64,000 nucleotides of DNA from Gemmata massiliana (GTDB lineage Bacteria > Planctomycetota > Planctomycetia > Gemmatales > Gemmataceae). The stretch lies in contig HG799462.1 in the NCBI GenBank assembly GCA_000531095.1, positions 1,370,874 to 1,434,873 on the forward strand. The letters are read 5' to 3'. Every line of letters starts with the position of its first letter. Positions within the stretch are counted from its first letter, which is position 1. The notes beneath the pieces are model-generated. The model was not told the origin of the DNA and searched no databases. It was given only the letters and a program-made list of their open reading frames with translations. The translations under genes were made by a program, and so were the position numbers. Shown one piece after another: positions 1 to 9,559 of this stretch.

Positions 1-155
1 TTGGAAAGTTAATTAAATTACTCTTCGTGCACCAGTTTCGCTTTTAGGTACGTATCCCATATCGCACCTCGTGCGGCCGCACGGTGAAGCCTCGCGGGGA
101 GTTCGGGGGTTCGCCCCACACTACCCGCGCCGCGGGGCCGCGGTTTCGGGACGGG

Positions 156-506
156 CTATTTCTTGGCCGCGAGGTACTCGGCCAGTGAGCGGATCTGGTC
201 TTCCGTCAGCGTGCTGCCGAACGCGGGCATTCTCGAATCGCTCTTCTTGCTCCGCGGGTCACGGATGTAGTCCGCGAGCCACGCGGCGGTGCGGTTGGGT
301 TCGCTCCCGATCTTCGCGAGGTTCGGACCCTTCGACGCGCCGATCGCGGGCGGCCCGCCCGGTTCGCCGGCCTGCGCGTGGCACTTCGCGCAGTGCTGGT
401 CGTAAACCCCCTTCGGCCCCTCCGCGACCGGCGCCGATTGGCCGCACCCGGCGAGCGCACTGAAGCCGACGAAGACGACGTACCCGATCCCGAACCGGCT
501 GAGCAT
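156..506 (-). CDS. Small c-type cytochrome lipoprotein
   Basis: 116-residue monohaem cytochrome c, probably an electron carrier anchored at the outer face of the cytoplasmic membrane. Residues 1-20 form a hydrophobic signal ending in a lipobox (LAGC, lipidated Cys21). The haem motif CAKCH lies at 39-43 and the likely sixth ligand is Met93 in SRMPAFG, followed by the usual C-terminal helix. An in-frame start exists 40 codons upstream, but that extension has no signal sequence and contains the terminator hairpin of the upstream gene; the ATG at 506 has a GGAGG about 8 nt before it. The family assignment is secure; the redox partner is not visible here. Confidence 0.88.
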   Translation of the reverse strand: MLSRFGIGYVVFVGFSALAGCGQSAPVAEGPKGVYDQHCAKCHAQAGEPGGPPAIGASKGPNLAKIGSEPNRTAAWLADYIRDPRSKKSDSRMPAFGSTLTEDQIRSLAEYLAAKK

Positions 507-550
507 CGAAGAACCTCCGCGGAACAACCCGACCGGCTCAGTGTAACGAA

Positions 551-581
551 GAACGCCCGCGGGACATCCCGCGGGCGGTTC
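551..581 (-). terminator. Hairpin terminator downstream of the restriction-like gene
   Basis: GC-rich inverted repeat (arms about 551-563 and 568-581, loop of 4 nt, one bulge) just beyond the stop of the 633-1739 gene and before the cytochrome start. It probably ends that transcript; the following T tract is weak. Confidence 0.6.
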
Positions 582-632
582 GGTAACTATGGGAAACCAC
601 CGTTGCACTACCCGATCAAAGGCCAAAGCTCA

Positions 633-1739
633 TCACTGCACTGGAGTGTCGTTTGGCCCACGCTGCTTCTTGATGCTCGCATACGCTTCTTGAAACAACG
701 GAGCCAGTTCGGAAATCTGGTTAGCATTGTCAAGCGCGACAATACCCCAGCCGTCGCGAACGGAAGTCGGGCGACCGCCGGCGAGTGCTGTGACCCTTTC
801 CACAGGCAGGGGGAACCAAACTAGTGGTTGTCGCCGACCTAATTGCAGACGCGCCATAACCCACGTGCGCCGCTCAGTTAAGTGGATTTTGAAGTACGCT
901 GCTGAATCTTCATAAGCCACAGGGCACTGGTCACCGAGGATTTTTTGGACGTTAGCGAAAGCTTCTAATTCTTCAGCCGTGGTTTCTACCGGCGGTGGCT
1001 CCACTTTCGATTCCACGGTGCTCACTTGCGGTGCTTCCAGTGCGGCCGTTAGCATTCGCTGCCGAGCCCACTCGTTCAGCGCGCTTGCGACGATGGTCTT
1101 CCAGCTTTCCGTGACGGCTTGGGTTAGGTTTCGCGTTTCGATGTTGGCCACGGCCAGTTTGGTGAACTCAGGGGCCGGTTCCAGCAGGCGCGTGAGTTCG
1201 CTGACCAAGAGGTTCTGGGCTCGCTGTCTTTGAGCGAAGGTGCGGATCAATTCGGGGTTAAATTGCGATTTTTGGAGCAGAGTAATGACGTCGACGGGCG
1301 GGGGCTCGTCGGAGAATATGTCCCACTTCGCGAACGGTTCTCGGTCCATGACGTTGGGATTTACCACGTCGGTAAAGAACCGCCACTGTGCGCCGTTGGT
1401 CAGAATGCCGAGTTTGACGTTCGGGTCTTTTGCAAAATAATCGGCGAGTTGTTCATCGAAGCCGCTTAATTTGCGCCCCACTTCCTTCGCTTCGACGAAG
1501 AACGCGAAGGAGCCGTTATTTAAGAACGCCCAATCGATCGGCTTGGTAGATCGATCCTTACCAAAATCGGCCTTGTATTCGGGTATGCACTCTCGGGGAT
1601 CGGTAAGGTCATAGCCGAGCATGGTGAAGAAAGGACCGATCAGGCTTTGTTTGGTTGCTTGTTCGTTTCCTTTGACGTGGTCTGCTAGATCCTTAACACG
1701 TTTTACGTAATTCTCGATTAGGTCGCGGAGGTTTGACAT
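633..1739 (-). CDS. Type I restriction R-subunit N-terminal-like nuclease domain protein
   Basis: 368 residues. The N-terminal 150 residues match the HSDR_N-type PD-(D/E)xK nuclease fold: PIDW (Asp69), then FVEAKE (Glu83, Lys85), then LGILTNGAQWRFF. The C-terminal half is charged and contains no helicase motifs, so this is not a full HsdR. No hsdM, hsdS or other restriction genes lie next to it. Such orphan proteins are often labelled type I restriction enzyme N-terminal domain protein; a defence or DNA-processing role is inference. The base composition is visibly more AT-rich than that of neighbouring genes, suggesting acquisition by transfer. The start is the ATG at 1739. Confidence 0.8.
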   Translation of the reverse strand: MSNLRDLIENYVKRVKDLADHVKGNEQATKQSLIGPFFTMLGYDLTDPRECIPEYKADFGKDRSTKPIDWAFLNNGSFAFFVEAKEVGRKLSGFDEQLADYFAKDPNVKLGILTNGAQWRFFTDVVNPNVMDREPFAKWDIFSDEPPPVDVITLLQKSQFNPELIRTFAQRQRAQNLLVSELTRLLEPAPEFTKLAVANIETRNLTQAVTESWKTIVASALNEWARQRMLTAALEAPQVSTVESKVEPPPVETTAEELEAFANVQKILGDQCPVAYEDSAAYFKIHLTERRTWVMARLQLGRRQPLVWFPLPVERVTALAGGRPTSVRDGWGIVALDNANQISELAPLFQEAYASIKKQRGPNDTPVQ

Positions 1740-1874
1740 AGGGTGGGCTCAAACGGAGATTGCGGACAGCTTTCGTAAGTGGAATAAGCACCTTACTCCA
1801 GGAAGTGTATTGTGCCAATGAATTCGATCATTCGCCAGTCAGTCTTTTGAAAAGCTTGTGACTGCTACTAAACG

Positions 1875-1905
1875 CAAACGCCTCGGCAACATGCCGAGGC
1901 GTTTG
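1875..1905 (-). terminator. 13-bp hairpin terminator of glnN
   Basis: Perfect inverted repeat with arms 1875-1887 and 1893-1905 and a 5-nt loop, 18 nt beyond the glnN stop codon. A short T run follows on the minus strand. Confidence 0.75.
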
Positions 1906-1923
1906 TGTCAGCTTCGCGCTACA

Positions 1924-4116
1924 TCACTTGATGAACAGCATCTCGCGGTAGGTCGGGAGCGGCCACAGGTCGTCGGCGACGATCGTTTCGAGCTTGTCGC
2001 CGAGGGTCCGCAGCTCGACCATCTTCGGGAGCACCGTGTCGCGCGTCGCCTTCGCGTCCGCGTAGGGGTCGCCCGAGTGCTTGTGGCTCACCGCGTGGTC
2101 CAGGTCCGCGGTGGCGGCCTGGAACTTCGCGATCGTCGCGGTCAGCTCCTTCAGGTGATCGAGCTGCGCGCCCGCGTCCACGCCGGCGGCCTTGGTCGCG
2201 TTCACCGCGGTCGCCACCTCGCCCTGGTACCGCAGCCCCGCCGGGAGGATCAGGGTCTTCGCCATGCTGACCATCGTGTTCGCCTCGATGGTCACCTCCT
2301 TGACGTACTTCTCGCTGAAGATGTTGTACCGGCTGGTCAGCTCGCGCTCGGTGAACACTTTGTACTTGGTGAACAGTTCGACCGAGTCCTTGCGGACGAT
2401 CACCGGCAGCGCGTCCACCGTGTTCTTCAGGTTCGGGAGCCCGCGCTTCTCGGCCTCCTTGTGCCACTCGTCGCTGTACCCGTCGCCGTTGAAGACGACC
2501 TTCTTCGATTCCTTCAGGATGCCCGGGAGCAGATCCTGGATCGCCTTGTTCAGCCGGGCCTCGCTCTTGTCGTCGCCCACGGCCTTCTCGAGCGCGGTCG
2601 CGATGAAGTCGATGGACTCGGACACGATCGTGTTCAGCACCGTGTTCGGCCCGCCGATGCTGAAACTGCTGCCCACCGCGCGGAACTCGAACTTGTTCCC
2701 GGTGAACGCGAACGGGCTGGTGCGGTTGCGGTCCCCGGCGTCGCGCGGGAGCTTCGGCAGCACGCTCGCGCCGACCTCCATGAACCCGCCCGGGATGGTC
2801 TTCTCGGGCTTGCCCTTTTCGAGCTGCTCCATGATGTCCTGGAGCTGGGCGCCCAGGAAGATGGAGATGATCGCGGGCGGGGCCTCGTTCGCGCCGAGCC
2901 GGTGGTCGTTGCCGGCGCTGGCCACGCTCACGCGGAGCAGCTCCGGGTACTTCGCGACCGCGCGGATCACCGCGACGCAGAACACGAGGAACTGGGCGTT
3001 GTCGTGCGGGGTGTCGCCCGGGTTGAGCAGGTTCTCGCCGGTGTCGGTAGACATCGACCAGTTGTTGTGCTTGCCGCTCCCGTTGATGCCCGCGAACGGC
3101 TTCTCGTGCAGCAGGCACACGAGCCCGTACTTCTCGGCCGTGCGCCGCATCACGTCCATCGTGAGCTGGTTGTGGTCGGTCGCGAGGTTCGAGTCCTCGA
3201 AGATCGGCGCGATCTCGTACTGGCTAGGGGCGACCTCGTTGTGCCGGGTCTTCACCGGGATGCCGAGCTTGAACATCTCGGCCTCGCACTCGGCCATGCA
3301 CGCGAGCACGCGCTCGGGGATGGTGCCGAAGTACTGGTCCTCGAGCTCCTGGCCCTTGGCCGGCTTCGCCCCGAATAGGGTGCGCCCGCAGTTGAGCAGG
3401 TCGGGCCGGGCGTACAGGAAATTCTTGTCGATGAGGAAGTATTCCTGCTCCGGGCCGACGGTGGTGAACACCTTCTTGGCCTCGGTGTTGCCGAACAGCT
3501 TCACGATGCGAATCGCCTGCTGGCTCAGCGCCTCCATGCTGCGGAGCAGCGGGGTCTTCTTGTCGAGGGCCTCACCGGTCCACGACACGAACACCGTCGG
3601 GATCACGAGGGTCGCGCCGTTTGGGGCCTCGCGGATGTACGCGGGCGAGGTCGGGTCCCAGCCGGTGTACCCGCGGGCCTCGAACGTGGCGCGGATGCCG
3701 CCGCTCGGGAACGAGCTGGCGTCCGGTTCGCCCTTGACCAGTTCCTTGCCGCTGAACTCGGACACCGCGGAGCCGGTGCCGGTGGGCGCGAGGAAGCTGT
3801 CGTGCTTCTCGGCCGTCAGCCCGGTCATCGGCTGGAACAGGTGGGTGAAGTGGGTGGCGCCGTGCTCGATGGCCCAGTCCTTCATCGCGCTGGCGACCGC
3901 GTCGGCGACGGCCGGGTCGGTGAGCTGGGCGCCCTGCTTGATGGTCTTCTGGAGGGCCTTGAACACCGGCTTGGGCAGGCGCTGCTTCTGGACCTCTTCG
4001 CTGAACACGAGCGTGCCGAACAGTTCCTTCAGGTGGGCGGTGCGGAAATCGATCTGGTTCAGGTCGTACTCGGTCGTCGCAATGGCCTGGATCGCGGCCT
4101 GGCGTGGCGTGGTCAT
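1924..4116 (-). CDS. glnN: Glutamine synthetase type III
   Basis: 730 residues, the normal size of GSIII (about 700-730), far longer than GSI. It makes glutamine from glutamate, ammonia and ATP in the cytosol. Visible hallmarks include the N-terminal GSIII block (FGTLVFSEE), the acidic metal-binding motif PEQEYFLID, the ATP/glutamate motif [12 protein letters not shown] and the [16 protein letters not shown] block. The gene is alone on its strand, is divergent from parA with a 243-bp intergenic region, and ends in a clear hairpin. GSIII is common in planctomycetes and Bacteroidetes. No nitrogen regulator (glnB, ntrC) lies next to it. Confidence 0.97.
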   Translation of the reverse strand: MTTPRQAAIQAIATTEYDLNQIDFRTAHLKELFGTLVFSEEVQKQRLPKPVFKALQKTIKQGAQLTDPAVADAVASAMKDWAIEHGATHFTHLFQPMTGLTAEKHDSFLAPTGTGSAVSEFSGKELVKGEPDASSFPSGGIRATFEARGYTGWDPTSPAYIREAPNGATLVIPTVFVSWTGEALDKKTPLLRSMEALSQQAIRIVKLFGNTEAKKVFTTVGPEQEYFLIDKNFLYARPDLLNCGRTLFGAKPAKGQELEDQYFGTIPERVLACMAECEAEMFKLGIPVKTRHNEVAPSQYEIAPIFEDSNLATDHNQLTMDVMRRTAEKYGLVCLLHEKPFAGINGSGKHNNWSMSTDTGENLLNPGDTPHDNAQFLVFCVAVIRAVAKYPELLRVSVASAGNDHRLGANEAPPAIISIFLGAQLQDIMEQLEKGKPEKTIPGGFMEVGASVLPKLPRDAGDRNRTSPFAFTGNKFEFRAVGSSFSIGGPNTVLNTIVSESIDFIATALEKAVGDDKSEARLNKAIQDLLPGILKESKKVVFNGDGYSDEWHKEAEKRGLPNLKNTVDALPVIVRKDSVELFTKYKVFTERELTSRYNIFSEKYVKEVTIEANTMVSMAKTLILPAGLRYQGEVATAVNATKAAGVDAGAQLDHLKELTATIAKFQAATADLDHAVSHKHSGDPYADAKATRDTVLPKMVELRTLGDKLETIVADDLWPLPTYREMLFIK

Positions 4117-4359
4117 CGTGGGAAAGGCTCCTTTTTGTGGTGGTGCGAGGCCAATCTCGGTGTGTTTTGTGCCGACGCCCGGGGCATCCCAGTGGTAACG
4201 GGTACGGTTGGGCTGGTCGAGGAGAGGTTACTCAGGTTATAAGCCTCGTTCGGCACGCGGCAAGAAGGTCGGGAACTTAGCGAACCCGGGGGGCACCTGC
4301 CGGGGCGGAGCGACCCGAACCTCGGGCCGCGCCGGGAGCCGAGACACACGGGGCACACC

Positions 4360-5304
4360 ATGCGCACGATCGCGGTCATCAATCAAAAGGGCGGGGTCGG
4401 GAAGACGACCACGACCGTTAACCTCGCGGCGGCCCTCGCACTGGCGGGCAAGCGCGTCTGCGTCATCGACATGGACCCGCAGGCGCACGCCAGCACGCAC
4501 CTCGGCGCGGAACCGGACGGCACCCTGCCGTCACTGTACGACGTGTTAGTGTCCAACAAACCGCTGGCCGCCGTGCGGCGCATGGTGGGCGACAACCTGA
4601 GCCTGATACCGTCCGATATTAACCTCGCGGCGGCCGAAGTAGAACTGGCCGGAATCGTGGGCCGCGAAGTGATCCTCCGCGAAGCACTGGCGGCAGACGA
4701 GCGGCCCGGTTCGTCCGCTCCCTTTGACTATGTGCTGATGGACTGCGGGCCGTCGCTCGGCGTGCTCACGCTGAACGCGCTCGCGGCGGCGGACGAGGTG
4801 TTCATCCCGCTCCAGCCGCACTTCCTCGCGCTGCACGGGTTGTCGAAACTGCTCGAAACGACCGCACTGGTCGCCCGGCGCATCAACCCGAAGCTGACGG
4901 TCACGGGCGTGGTGGTGTGCCTCTACGACGCGGCCACGAAGCTCGCGCAGGAAGTGGTCACGGACCTGACCGCGTTCCTGGCTCAGAGCCGCGGGGCGAG
5001 CGTGCCGTGGGCGAACGCGAAGGTCTTCGGCACGAAGATCCGCCGCAACATCAAGCTCGCGGAGTGCCCGAGTTTCGGAAAGAGCGTGTTCGGCTACGCG
5101 CCCAAGAGCAGCGGCGCCGCCGATTACGCGGCCCTCGCGAACGAGGTGCTCGGCGTGTCCGCGCCCGTTGTGGTGGGACCGCTCAAGATCAGCGTTCCGG
5201 TGGAAGTGCCGCCCGCTGTGGACGTGCCGCCGGTTATAGAAGCTCCCGTGGTCGAACTGCCGGCTCGCCAGACGACGGTCGAAGTGGAACCCGCGGTCGC
5301 GTAG
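4360..5304 (+). CDS. parA: ParA/Soj-type partitioning ATPase
   Basis: 314 residues. The deviant Walker A motif KGGVGKTT (10-17) begins the protein, followed by DMDPQ (37-41) and a Walker B in YVLMDCGPS, which defines the ParA/Soj subgroup that segregates chromosomes or positions cargo through ATP-dependent DNA binding. The last 60 residues are a Pro/Val/Glu-rich tail (repeats of VEVPP/VDVPP type) not needed for the fold. There is no parB next to it, so it is an orphan copy in this window. The ATG at 4360 starts directly at the conserved [12 protein letters not shown] core. Confidence 0.93.
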   Translation: MRTIAVINQKGGVGKTTTTVNLAAALALAGKRVCVIDMDPQAHASTHLGAEPDGTLPSLYDVLVSNKPLAAVRRMVGDNLSLIPSDINLAAAEVELAGIVGREVILREALAADERPGSSAPFDYVLMDCGPSLGVLTLNALAAADEVFIPLQPHFLALHGLSKLLETTALVARRINPKLTVTGVVVCLYDAATKLAQEVVTDLTAFLAQSRGASVPWANAKVFGTKIRRNIKLAECPSFGKSVFGYAPKSSGAADYAALANEVLGVSAPVVVGPLKISVPVEVPPAVDVPPVIEAPVVELPARQTTVEVEPAVA

Positions 5305-5324
5305 TATCGTGAGATCGAGTTTTT

Positions 5325-5354
5325 CAACCGCCCGGGCTTATGCCGCGGGCGGTT
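5325..5354. terminator. Bidirectional hairpin between parA and the recombinase gene
   Basis: 10-bp perfect outer stem (arms 5325-5334 and 5345-5354) at the convergent junction; it overlaps the last codons and stop of the recombinase gene and lies 20 bp beyond the parA stop, so it can serve both genes. Confidence 0.65.
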
Positions 5355-6294
5355 GTTCGTTTCCGGGCGGAGGTGGGGGAGGTGCACTTCCCCCCCGCGG
5401 GTGGAACTGCTTGTGCATTGCCTTCAACCGATCGCGGTCCACGTGTGTGTAAATCTGCGTCGTCGCGATCGAGGCGTGACCGAGCAGTTCCTGTACGGTG
5501 CGCAGGTCCGCGCCGCCCGAGAGCAGGTGCGTGGCGAAACTGTGCCGGAGCGTGTGGGGGCTAACGGTCTTGGGCAACCCGGCTCGCTTGCAGTATTTCT
5601 TCACCAGTGACCACAAGTGAATCCGCGTGAGCGGGCGCCCGCTCTTGCTCACGAACACTTCCGTTGCTCCCTCGACCGGGCGCGCGCCCTCGTCCGGGGT
5701 GCCCATGAGGTACGCCCGCAGCGCGGCGACCGTGTGCCGATTCAGCGGCACCACGCGCTGCTTGCTCCCCTTCCCGACGCACCGGCAGAACGCGGAATCG
5801 AGGTACACGTCGTTGAGCTTCAGGCTCACCACCTCGGTCGCGCGGCACCCGGTCGCGTAGAGCGTTTCGAGCATCGCGCGGTCGCGCAGGTAGAACCGGT
5901 CGCCCGGTTGCGGCGCGAGGATCAGCGCTTCCACGGCGGTGGGCGGTAGCACCTCGGGCACGCGCTCCCACAACTTCGGCGAGCCGAGCAGGTCCACGGC
6001 GGTCGCGTCCGCGCGCTCTTCGAGCCGCAGGAACCGGTAGAACATTTTGAGCGCGACGAGGTGCCGGGCGATGCTCGGCGGCGCGAGCTGCTCCTCGTGC
6101 AGGAACGCGACGTAGCGCGCGAGGTCTTTCAGGGCCGGTTTCTGGTACCGGGGGAGTTGCACGAGCGCGACCCAGCGCGCGAAGCGCTCGAGGTCGCGCC
6201 CGTAGGCGAGAACGGTGTTCTCCGCCAGCCCGCGCTCGGACTGGATGTAGTGGCGAAAGGCGATGATGTCGGCCCGCAGTTCGGAAAGGCCCAT
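5338..6294 (-). CDS. Tyrosine recombinase of the XerC/XerD type
   Basis: 318 residues, the usual Xer length. The N-terminal SAM-like core-binding domain begins with an IQSERGLAENTVLAYGRDL block. The catalytic residues appear in order: Arg in GCRATEVVSL, Lys in GKGSKQR, HTLRH, LGHASIATTQIY with the Tyr nucleophile in IYTHV. It should resolve chromosome dimers with a partner Xer and FtsK. The open frame extends upstream to 6495, but ATG 6294 is chosen because the homologous domain starts there and the upstream gene ends at 6300. Whether it is XerC or XerD cannot be decided by eye. Confidence 0.93.
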   Translation of the reverse strand: MGLSELRADIIAFRHYIQSERGLAENTVLAYGRDLERFARWVALVQLPRYQKPALKDLARYVAFLHEEQLAPPSIARHLVALKMFYRFLRLEERADATAVDLLGSPKLWERVPEVLPPTAVEALILAPQPGDRFYLRDRAMLETLYATGCRATEVVSLKLNDVYLDSAFCRCVGKGSKQRVVPLNRHTVAALRAYLMGTPDEGARPVEGATEVFVSKSGRPLTRIHLWSLVKKYCKRAGLPKTVSPHTLRHSFATHLLSGGADLRTVQELLGHASIATTQIYTHVDRDRLKAMHKQFHPRGGSAPPPPPPGNEQPPAA

Positions 6295-6299
6295 CGCGT

Positions 6300-7052
6300 T
6301 TACCCGTGATTCAGTATTCGGTCCACCACCCAGCACCCGCGGACGTGCCGCGCGTTGGTGTCGCGGCAGTGATCGAGGATCGCCGAGTTCGTGCAGCCGG
6401 CCTCTTGGAGCGCGTCGGCGAGGAACGGCATTCCCCCAAAATTGCGTGAATTGTACGCCGCTCGCGCCAGTTCGAGAGTGTCGGATGTGCGCCAATCCGA
6501 ATCAAACGGGATGAAGACGTAGGGGTTGTAGTAAATTTCCCGGAGCAGATCGGTCGCGTGCAGCTCGCGCGGCACCCACTTGAACGGTGGGGTGTTCAGC
6601 ACGAACGGCAGGTACACCAGGGACGCCAGCCCGCGCCACTCGGTCTCGGAGAATGGTTCGGGCACGACCGGGACATCGAATTGGTCTTCGGGGGCCAGGC
6701 GCGAGCGCACGCCACCGGGTGTGTCTTCTTCCCCCGCGCTCCGGAGAGCCCGAGCGGCCTCTTCGAGATCGCCCGGATCGCCCGCGGAATGCACGAGTTG
6801 CTCGGCGATCGGTGCGACCAGTGCGCGCAGCCGCGCTTCGCTTCGCGGGTACTCGGCGAACACCTCGGCCAGCGCGACGATTTCGCGACACACCCCGGGC
6901 AACCGGTTCCACTGCCGGCGCGCGCACGCCAGCAGGTAGTGCCGGCACTTGCGCGTCTGTAACACAACGCTCCCCTCGGAGCGCGTGGGGAACAGCGCGC
7001 TTAAGAGCGCGTGCGGATCGTTCTCCGTCCGCCAGAATTTTTCTTCGGTCAT
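6300..7052 (-). CDS. Gemmataceae-type conserved hypothetical (HVRGCWVVD family)
   Basis: 250 residues, cytosolic, no signal or membrane segment. It shows the layout of a large paralogous family that I recall from Gemmata-like genomes: an N-terminal FWRTENDPHALLSALF-type block, a Cys/Arg-rich helix (RKCRHYLLACARRQW), a middle IYYNPYVFIPFDSDW block, and a C-terminal signature (ADALQEAGC, then HCRDTNARHVRGCWVVD). Its function is unknown. It ends 5 bp before the recombinase start and probably shares its transcript. No enzymatic motif can be identified. Confidence 0.8.
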   Translation of the reverse strand: MTEEKFWRTENDPHALLSALFPTRSEGSVVLQTRKCRHYLLACARRQWNRLPGVCREIVALAEVFAEYPRSEARLRALVAPIAEQLVHSAGDPGDLEEAARALRSAGEEDTPGGVRSRLAPEDQFDVPVVPEPFSETEWRGLASLVYLPFVLNTPPFKWVPRELHATDLLREIYYNPYVFIPFDSDWRTSDTLELARAAYNSRNFGGMPFLADALQEAGCTNSAILDHCRDTNARHVRGCWVVDRILNHG

Positions 7053-7085
7053 GGCGATGATCGGCGCCGCGAGTGGCGCCGGTAC

Positions 7086-7844
7086 TTATGCGGGCGACAG
7101 GCCCAGTTGCTTCCGCACGTCCGCGAGTTGTGCTTCCAGTGTCGCGACGCGCTCCTTGAGCGCGTCGATTTCGGCCACGGCCGCGGTCAATTTGGCGTCG
7201 GCCGCGGGGCCGGGTGCGGGCGCCGAACGCAGAACGGGCGTTCCGGGATCGGAGACCGACACCGGGGCGCCCGCGTGGAGCGCCTTTAGCCGCGTGATCT
7301 CGTCCGCCGTCTGGAACCCGTGCGTGACCACCGCGCCGCGTCGGTCCGGCTCGGTGAGGTAGACGACCAGTTTGCGCTCCACCAGCGGTTCCAGCACCTC
7401 GTCGAGCATGTCGAGCGAGTCGATGGGCGCCATCCGGGCCGCGCGCGTGCGCAAATCGCCTTTCGTTTGTGCGCCGCGGAGCAACAGTTCCGCGAGCACA
7501 GCGAGTTCGGGGCCGGCGCTGGTCCACACCGCGTAGAGCTCGTGCCGGAACCGGTCCACGCGCCCGCCGGTGACGCGCGTCACCAGCCCGCGCTCCTGGA
7601 GCGCGTCCAATCCCTCTTCGACCTCGATCTCGTCCAGTTCAAACACCGGATCGCGGTTAGATTTCTGGTTGCACCCGGTAACGAGGGCGTTGAGCGAGAG
7701 GGGATACGAGTCCGCGGTCTTCGAGGTCTTTTGTTTCTCGACCAGCACACCGAGAATGCGGCGGTCGAGCGGGGACAACGGCTCCCACGCCGGGGCCGGC
7801 GGATCGGGTTGTGGTTGGGGCGCGGGACTCGCGTCGGACGACAT
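7086..7844 (-). CDS. YceH-like DUF480 protein
   Basis: About 252 residues. After a Pro-rich leader comes the DUF480 core: LSPLDRRILGVLVEKQKT, then DSYPLSLNALVTGCNQKSNRDPV, a tandem winged-helix arrangement as in E. coli YceH. The C-terminus (KERVATLEAQLADVRKQLG) looks like a short coiled coil. Molecular function is not established. The frame is open to 7886, but that start lies inside the hairpin terminator of the upstream gene, so the ATG at 7844 is preferred. The gene lies 33 bp before the hypothetical at 7052 and may be the first gene of the run with it and xer. Confidence 0.9.
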   Translation of the reverse strand: MSSDASPAPQPQPDPPAPAWEPLSPLDRRILGVLVEKQKTSKTADSYPLSLNALVTGCNQKSNRDPVFELDEIEVEEGLDALQERGLVTRVTGGRVDRFRHELYAVWTSAGPELAVLAELLLRGAQTKGDLRTRAARMAPIDSLDMLDEVLEPLVERKLVVYLTEPDRRGAVVTHGFQTADEITRLKALHAGAPVSVSDPGTPVLRSAPAPGPAADAKLTAAVAEIDALKERVATLEAQLADVRKQLGLSPA

Positions 7845-7867
7845 GGCAACCACTTTCTCAGAAAAGG

Positions 7868-7900
7868 CGACGGCCCGTAGACTCATTCCACGGGCCGTCG
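7868..7900 (-). terminator. Rho-independent terminator of the cytochrome c peroxidase gene
   Basis: 11-bp stem (arms 7868-7878 and 7890-7900) followed on the minus strand by CCTTTTC. It lies downstream of the 7997-9478 gene and decides the start of the next gene (7844 rather than 7886). Confidence 0.8.
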
Positions 7901-7996
7901 TTGTACGAACTGCGCAAACTCGTCGCCACTGCTCCGGGGTTCAGGCTCAATTGCAACACCCGGGACCAACCTCGGGTGTGGTTTCCCGTTCGCAGG

Positions 7997-9478
7997 TCAT
8001 TTCCCCGGGAACTTCTCCGGGTCCGCGACGATCGGGTCGAGCGGGTCGCCGTTAAGTGCCCGCAGGAACAGCACGAGGTCCGCTTTCTCTTGAGCGGTGA
8101 GGTTCAGTTTGAGCGGGATGATGGGCTTCTTCGTCGGGCCGTAGGTCTTCACGGCCGGGTCGACCGGCTTGCCCTCGGCGCGGGCCTTGATGTACGCGGA
8201 CTCGGCCGCGGTGTCGCGCATCTTCTCGCTCAACCAGGCGTTCACGTTCCCGCCGCGGTCGTAGAAGTCCACCACTTGCTCCAGCGTCTTCTCGTCCCCG
8301 CTGTGCATGTACGGCGCGGTCCAGAGCAGCCCGCGCGTGCCCGGCGTCTTGAACGCGCCGACCAGGGCCGTGTCCTTGTGGCCCGTGGGCAGGCGCACGA
8401 ACCGGCCGAACTCGTCGAGCGGCAGTTCGCCGTCCTTCGCGCCGATGCCCAGGTTGTGGAACCCGTGGTCGGTGTAGGTGTCCCCGGTGTGGCAGTTCGT
8501 GCAGCGGGCCTTGTTGAAGAACAGGTCGCGGCCCGCGAGCAGGCGCTTGCCGAGTTCGTCGGTCTTGCCCGCGTCGGTCGCGGCGTCGAGCACCAGATCC
8601 TTCAGGGCCGTGCCCTTCGCGGTGAACTCGTCCTTCAGTGCGCTCGCATAGTCTTCGGACTTGAGGACGAACTTTCCGCTTTCTTCCTCGATCACGCGCT
8701 TCCGCATGGCGGCTTCGGCCTTGTCGTGCAGGCTGTTGCCGAGCAGCACCGTGCGCTCGTAGGTGGCGATCGCCTTCGCCGCGGCGTCGCGGGTCGGGGC
8801 GTGGCCGAATACCGCGTTGAACGCCTTCACGTAGCCGGCGTTCGCGCGGAGCCGGGCCACCGCTTCTTCCCACGGGTCGGCTTTCCCGCCGAACATTTCC
8901 TTGTTGTTACCGACCGGACCCTGAGCTTGGTCTTCGAGTGACGACCCGCGCCCGTCCCAGAACTGGAACCGGTTGTACGCGGAGTTGAACACGGTGGGCG
9001 AGTTGATCGGCCCGAGTGCGTCGTTGATGCCGGTCGAGGTCCGCTTGCCGTCGGAGAAGCCCCGGGTCGGCGCGTGGCAGGTCGCGCACGCCACGCTCCC
9101 GTTGGTGGACATGATCTTGTCGTAGTACAGTTGCTTGCCGAGCGCCCACTTCTCGACGGTCATCGGGTTCTCGGCCGGGACCACGGGGGCCTGCGTGAGT
9201 CCGAGCGGCACCTTCAACTTGACCACCTTGCGCGTCACCTTCTGCCCGCTGGCCGGGTCCGCGTCCTCTTGCGTGCCCTCGGTCCAGAAGCCCTTGAGCG
9301 CCTTCCACTCCGGCTGGTTGCTGGTGACGAACACCATCGGGACGCGGTCCTTGAACGGCGTCATCTTCGATTCGTTCGGCAGTAGGAAGTCGGCCGCTTC
9401 GAGCGGCGGCTGAGCGGCAGAGGCCGGTGCAGCGGAAGCGAGCAGTGCGAATAGAAGCGGAACCCAGCGAACTGTCAT
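7997..9478 (-). CDS. Dihaem cytochrome c peroxidase / MauG-family protein
   Basis: 493 residues with an N-terminal signal peptide (hydrophobic 5-20, AxA site near 22), so periplasmic. Two haem motifs are present: CATCH at 131-135 in the N-terminal domain and CTNCH near 325 in the C-terminal domain. Family blocks FSDGKRTSTGI, NSPTVFNSAYN, FWDGRG and KTPGTRGLLWTAPYMHSG are present. Members reduce hydrogen peroxide or oxidise protein substrates. An extra segment of about 80 residues precedes the first domain. It is preceded by the selenoprotein gene at an 81-bp gap and followed by its own terminator. The precise substrate is unknown. Confidence 0.92.
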   Translation of the reverse strand: MTVRWVPLLFALLASAAPASAAQPPLEAADFLLPNESKMTPFKDRVPMVFVTSNQPEWKALKGFWTEGTQEDADPASGQKVTRKVVKLKVPLGLTQAPVVPAENPMTVEKWALGKQLYYDKIMSTNGSVACATCHAPTRGFSDGKRTSTGINDALGPINSPTVFNSAYNRFQFWDGRGSSLEDQAQGPVGNNKEMFGGKADPWEEAVARLRANAGYVKAFNAVFGHAPTRDAAAKAIATYERTVLLGNSLHDKAEAAMRKRVIEEESGKFVLKSEDYASALKDEFTAKGTALKDLVLDAATDAGKTDELGKRLLAGRDLFFNKARCTNCHTGDTYTDHGFHNLGIGAKDGELPLDEFGRFVRLPTGHKDTALVGAFKTPGTRGLLWTAPYMHSGDEKTLEQVVDFYDRGGNVNAWLSEKMRDTAAESAYIKARAEGKPVDPAVKTYGPTKKPIIPLKLNLTAQEKADLVLFLRALNGDPLDPIVADPEKFPGK

Positions 9479-9559
9479 AACAGTCCTTTCGATGTTTCGC
9501 CGCGACCCAGAGGGGAACGAGGGCAGGTGGGTGCAATGCTGTGGGTTGGCAGGATATCG

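Noticed and set aside
1858..3378. Long open frame of 506 codons antisense to glnN
   Set aside because: Arg/Val/Leu-rich shadow of a high-GC gene; glnN on the other strand has full family homology.
4360..6294. ParA plus Xer recombinase as a plasmid or integrative element module
   Set aside because: The genes are convergent with a shared terminator, there are no parB, rep, att repeats or transfer genes, and the neighbours are chromosomal housekeeping genes.
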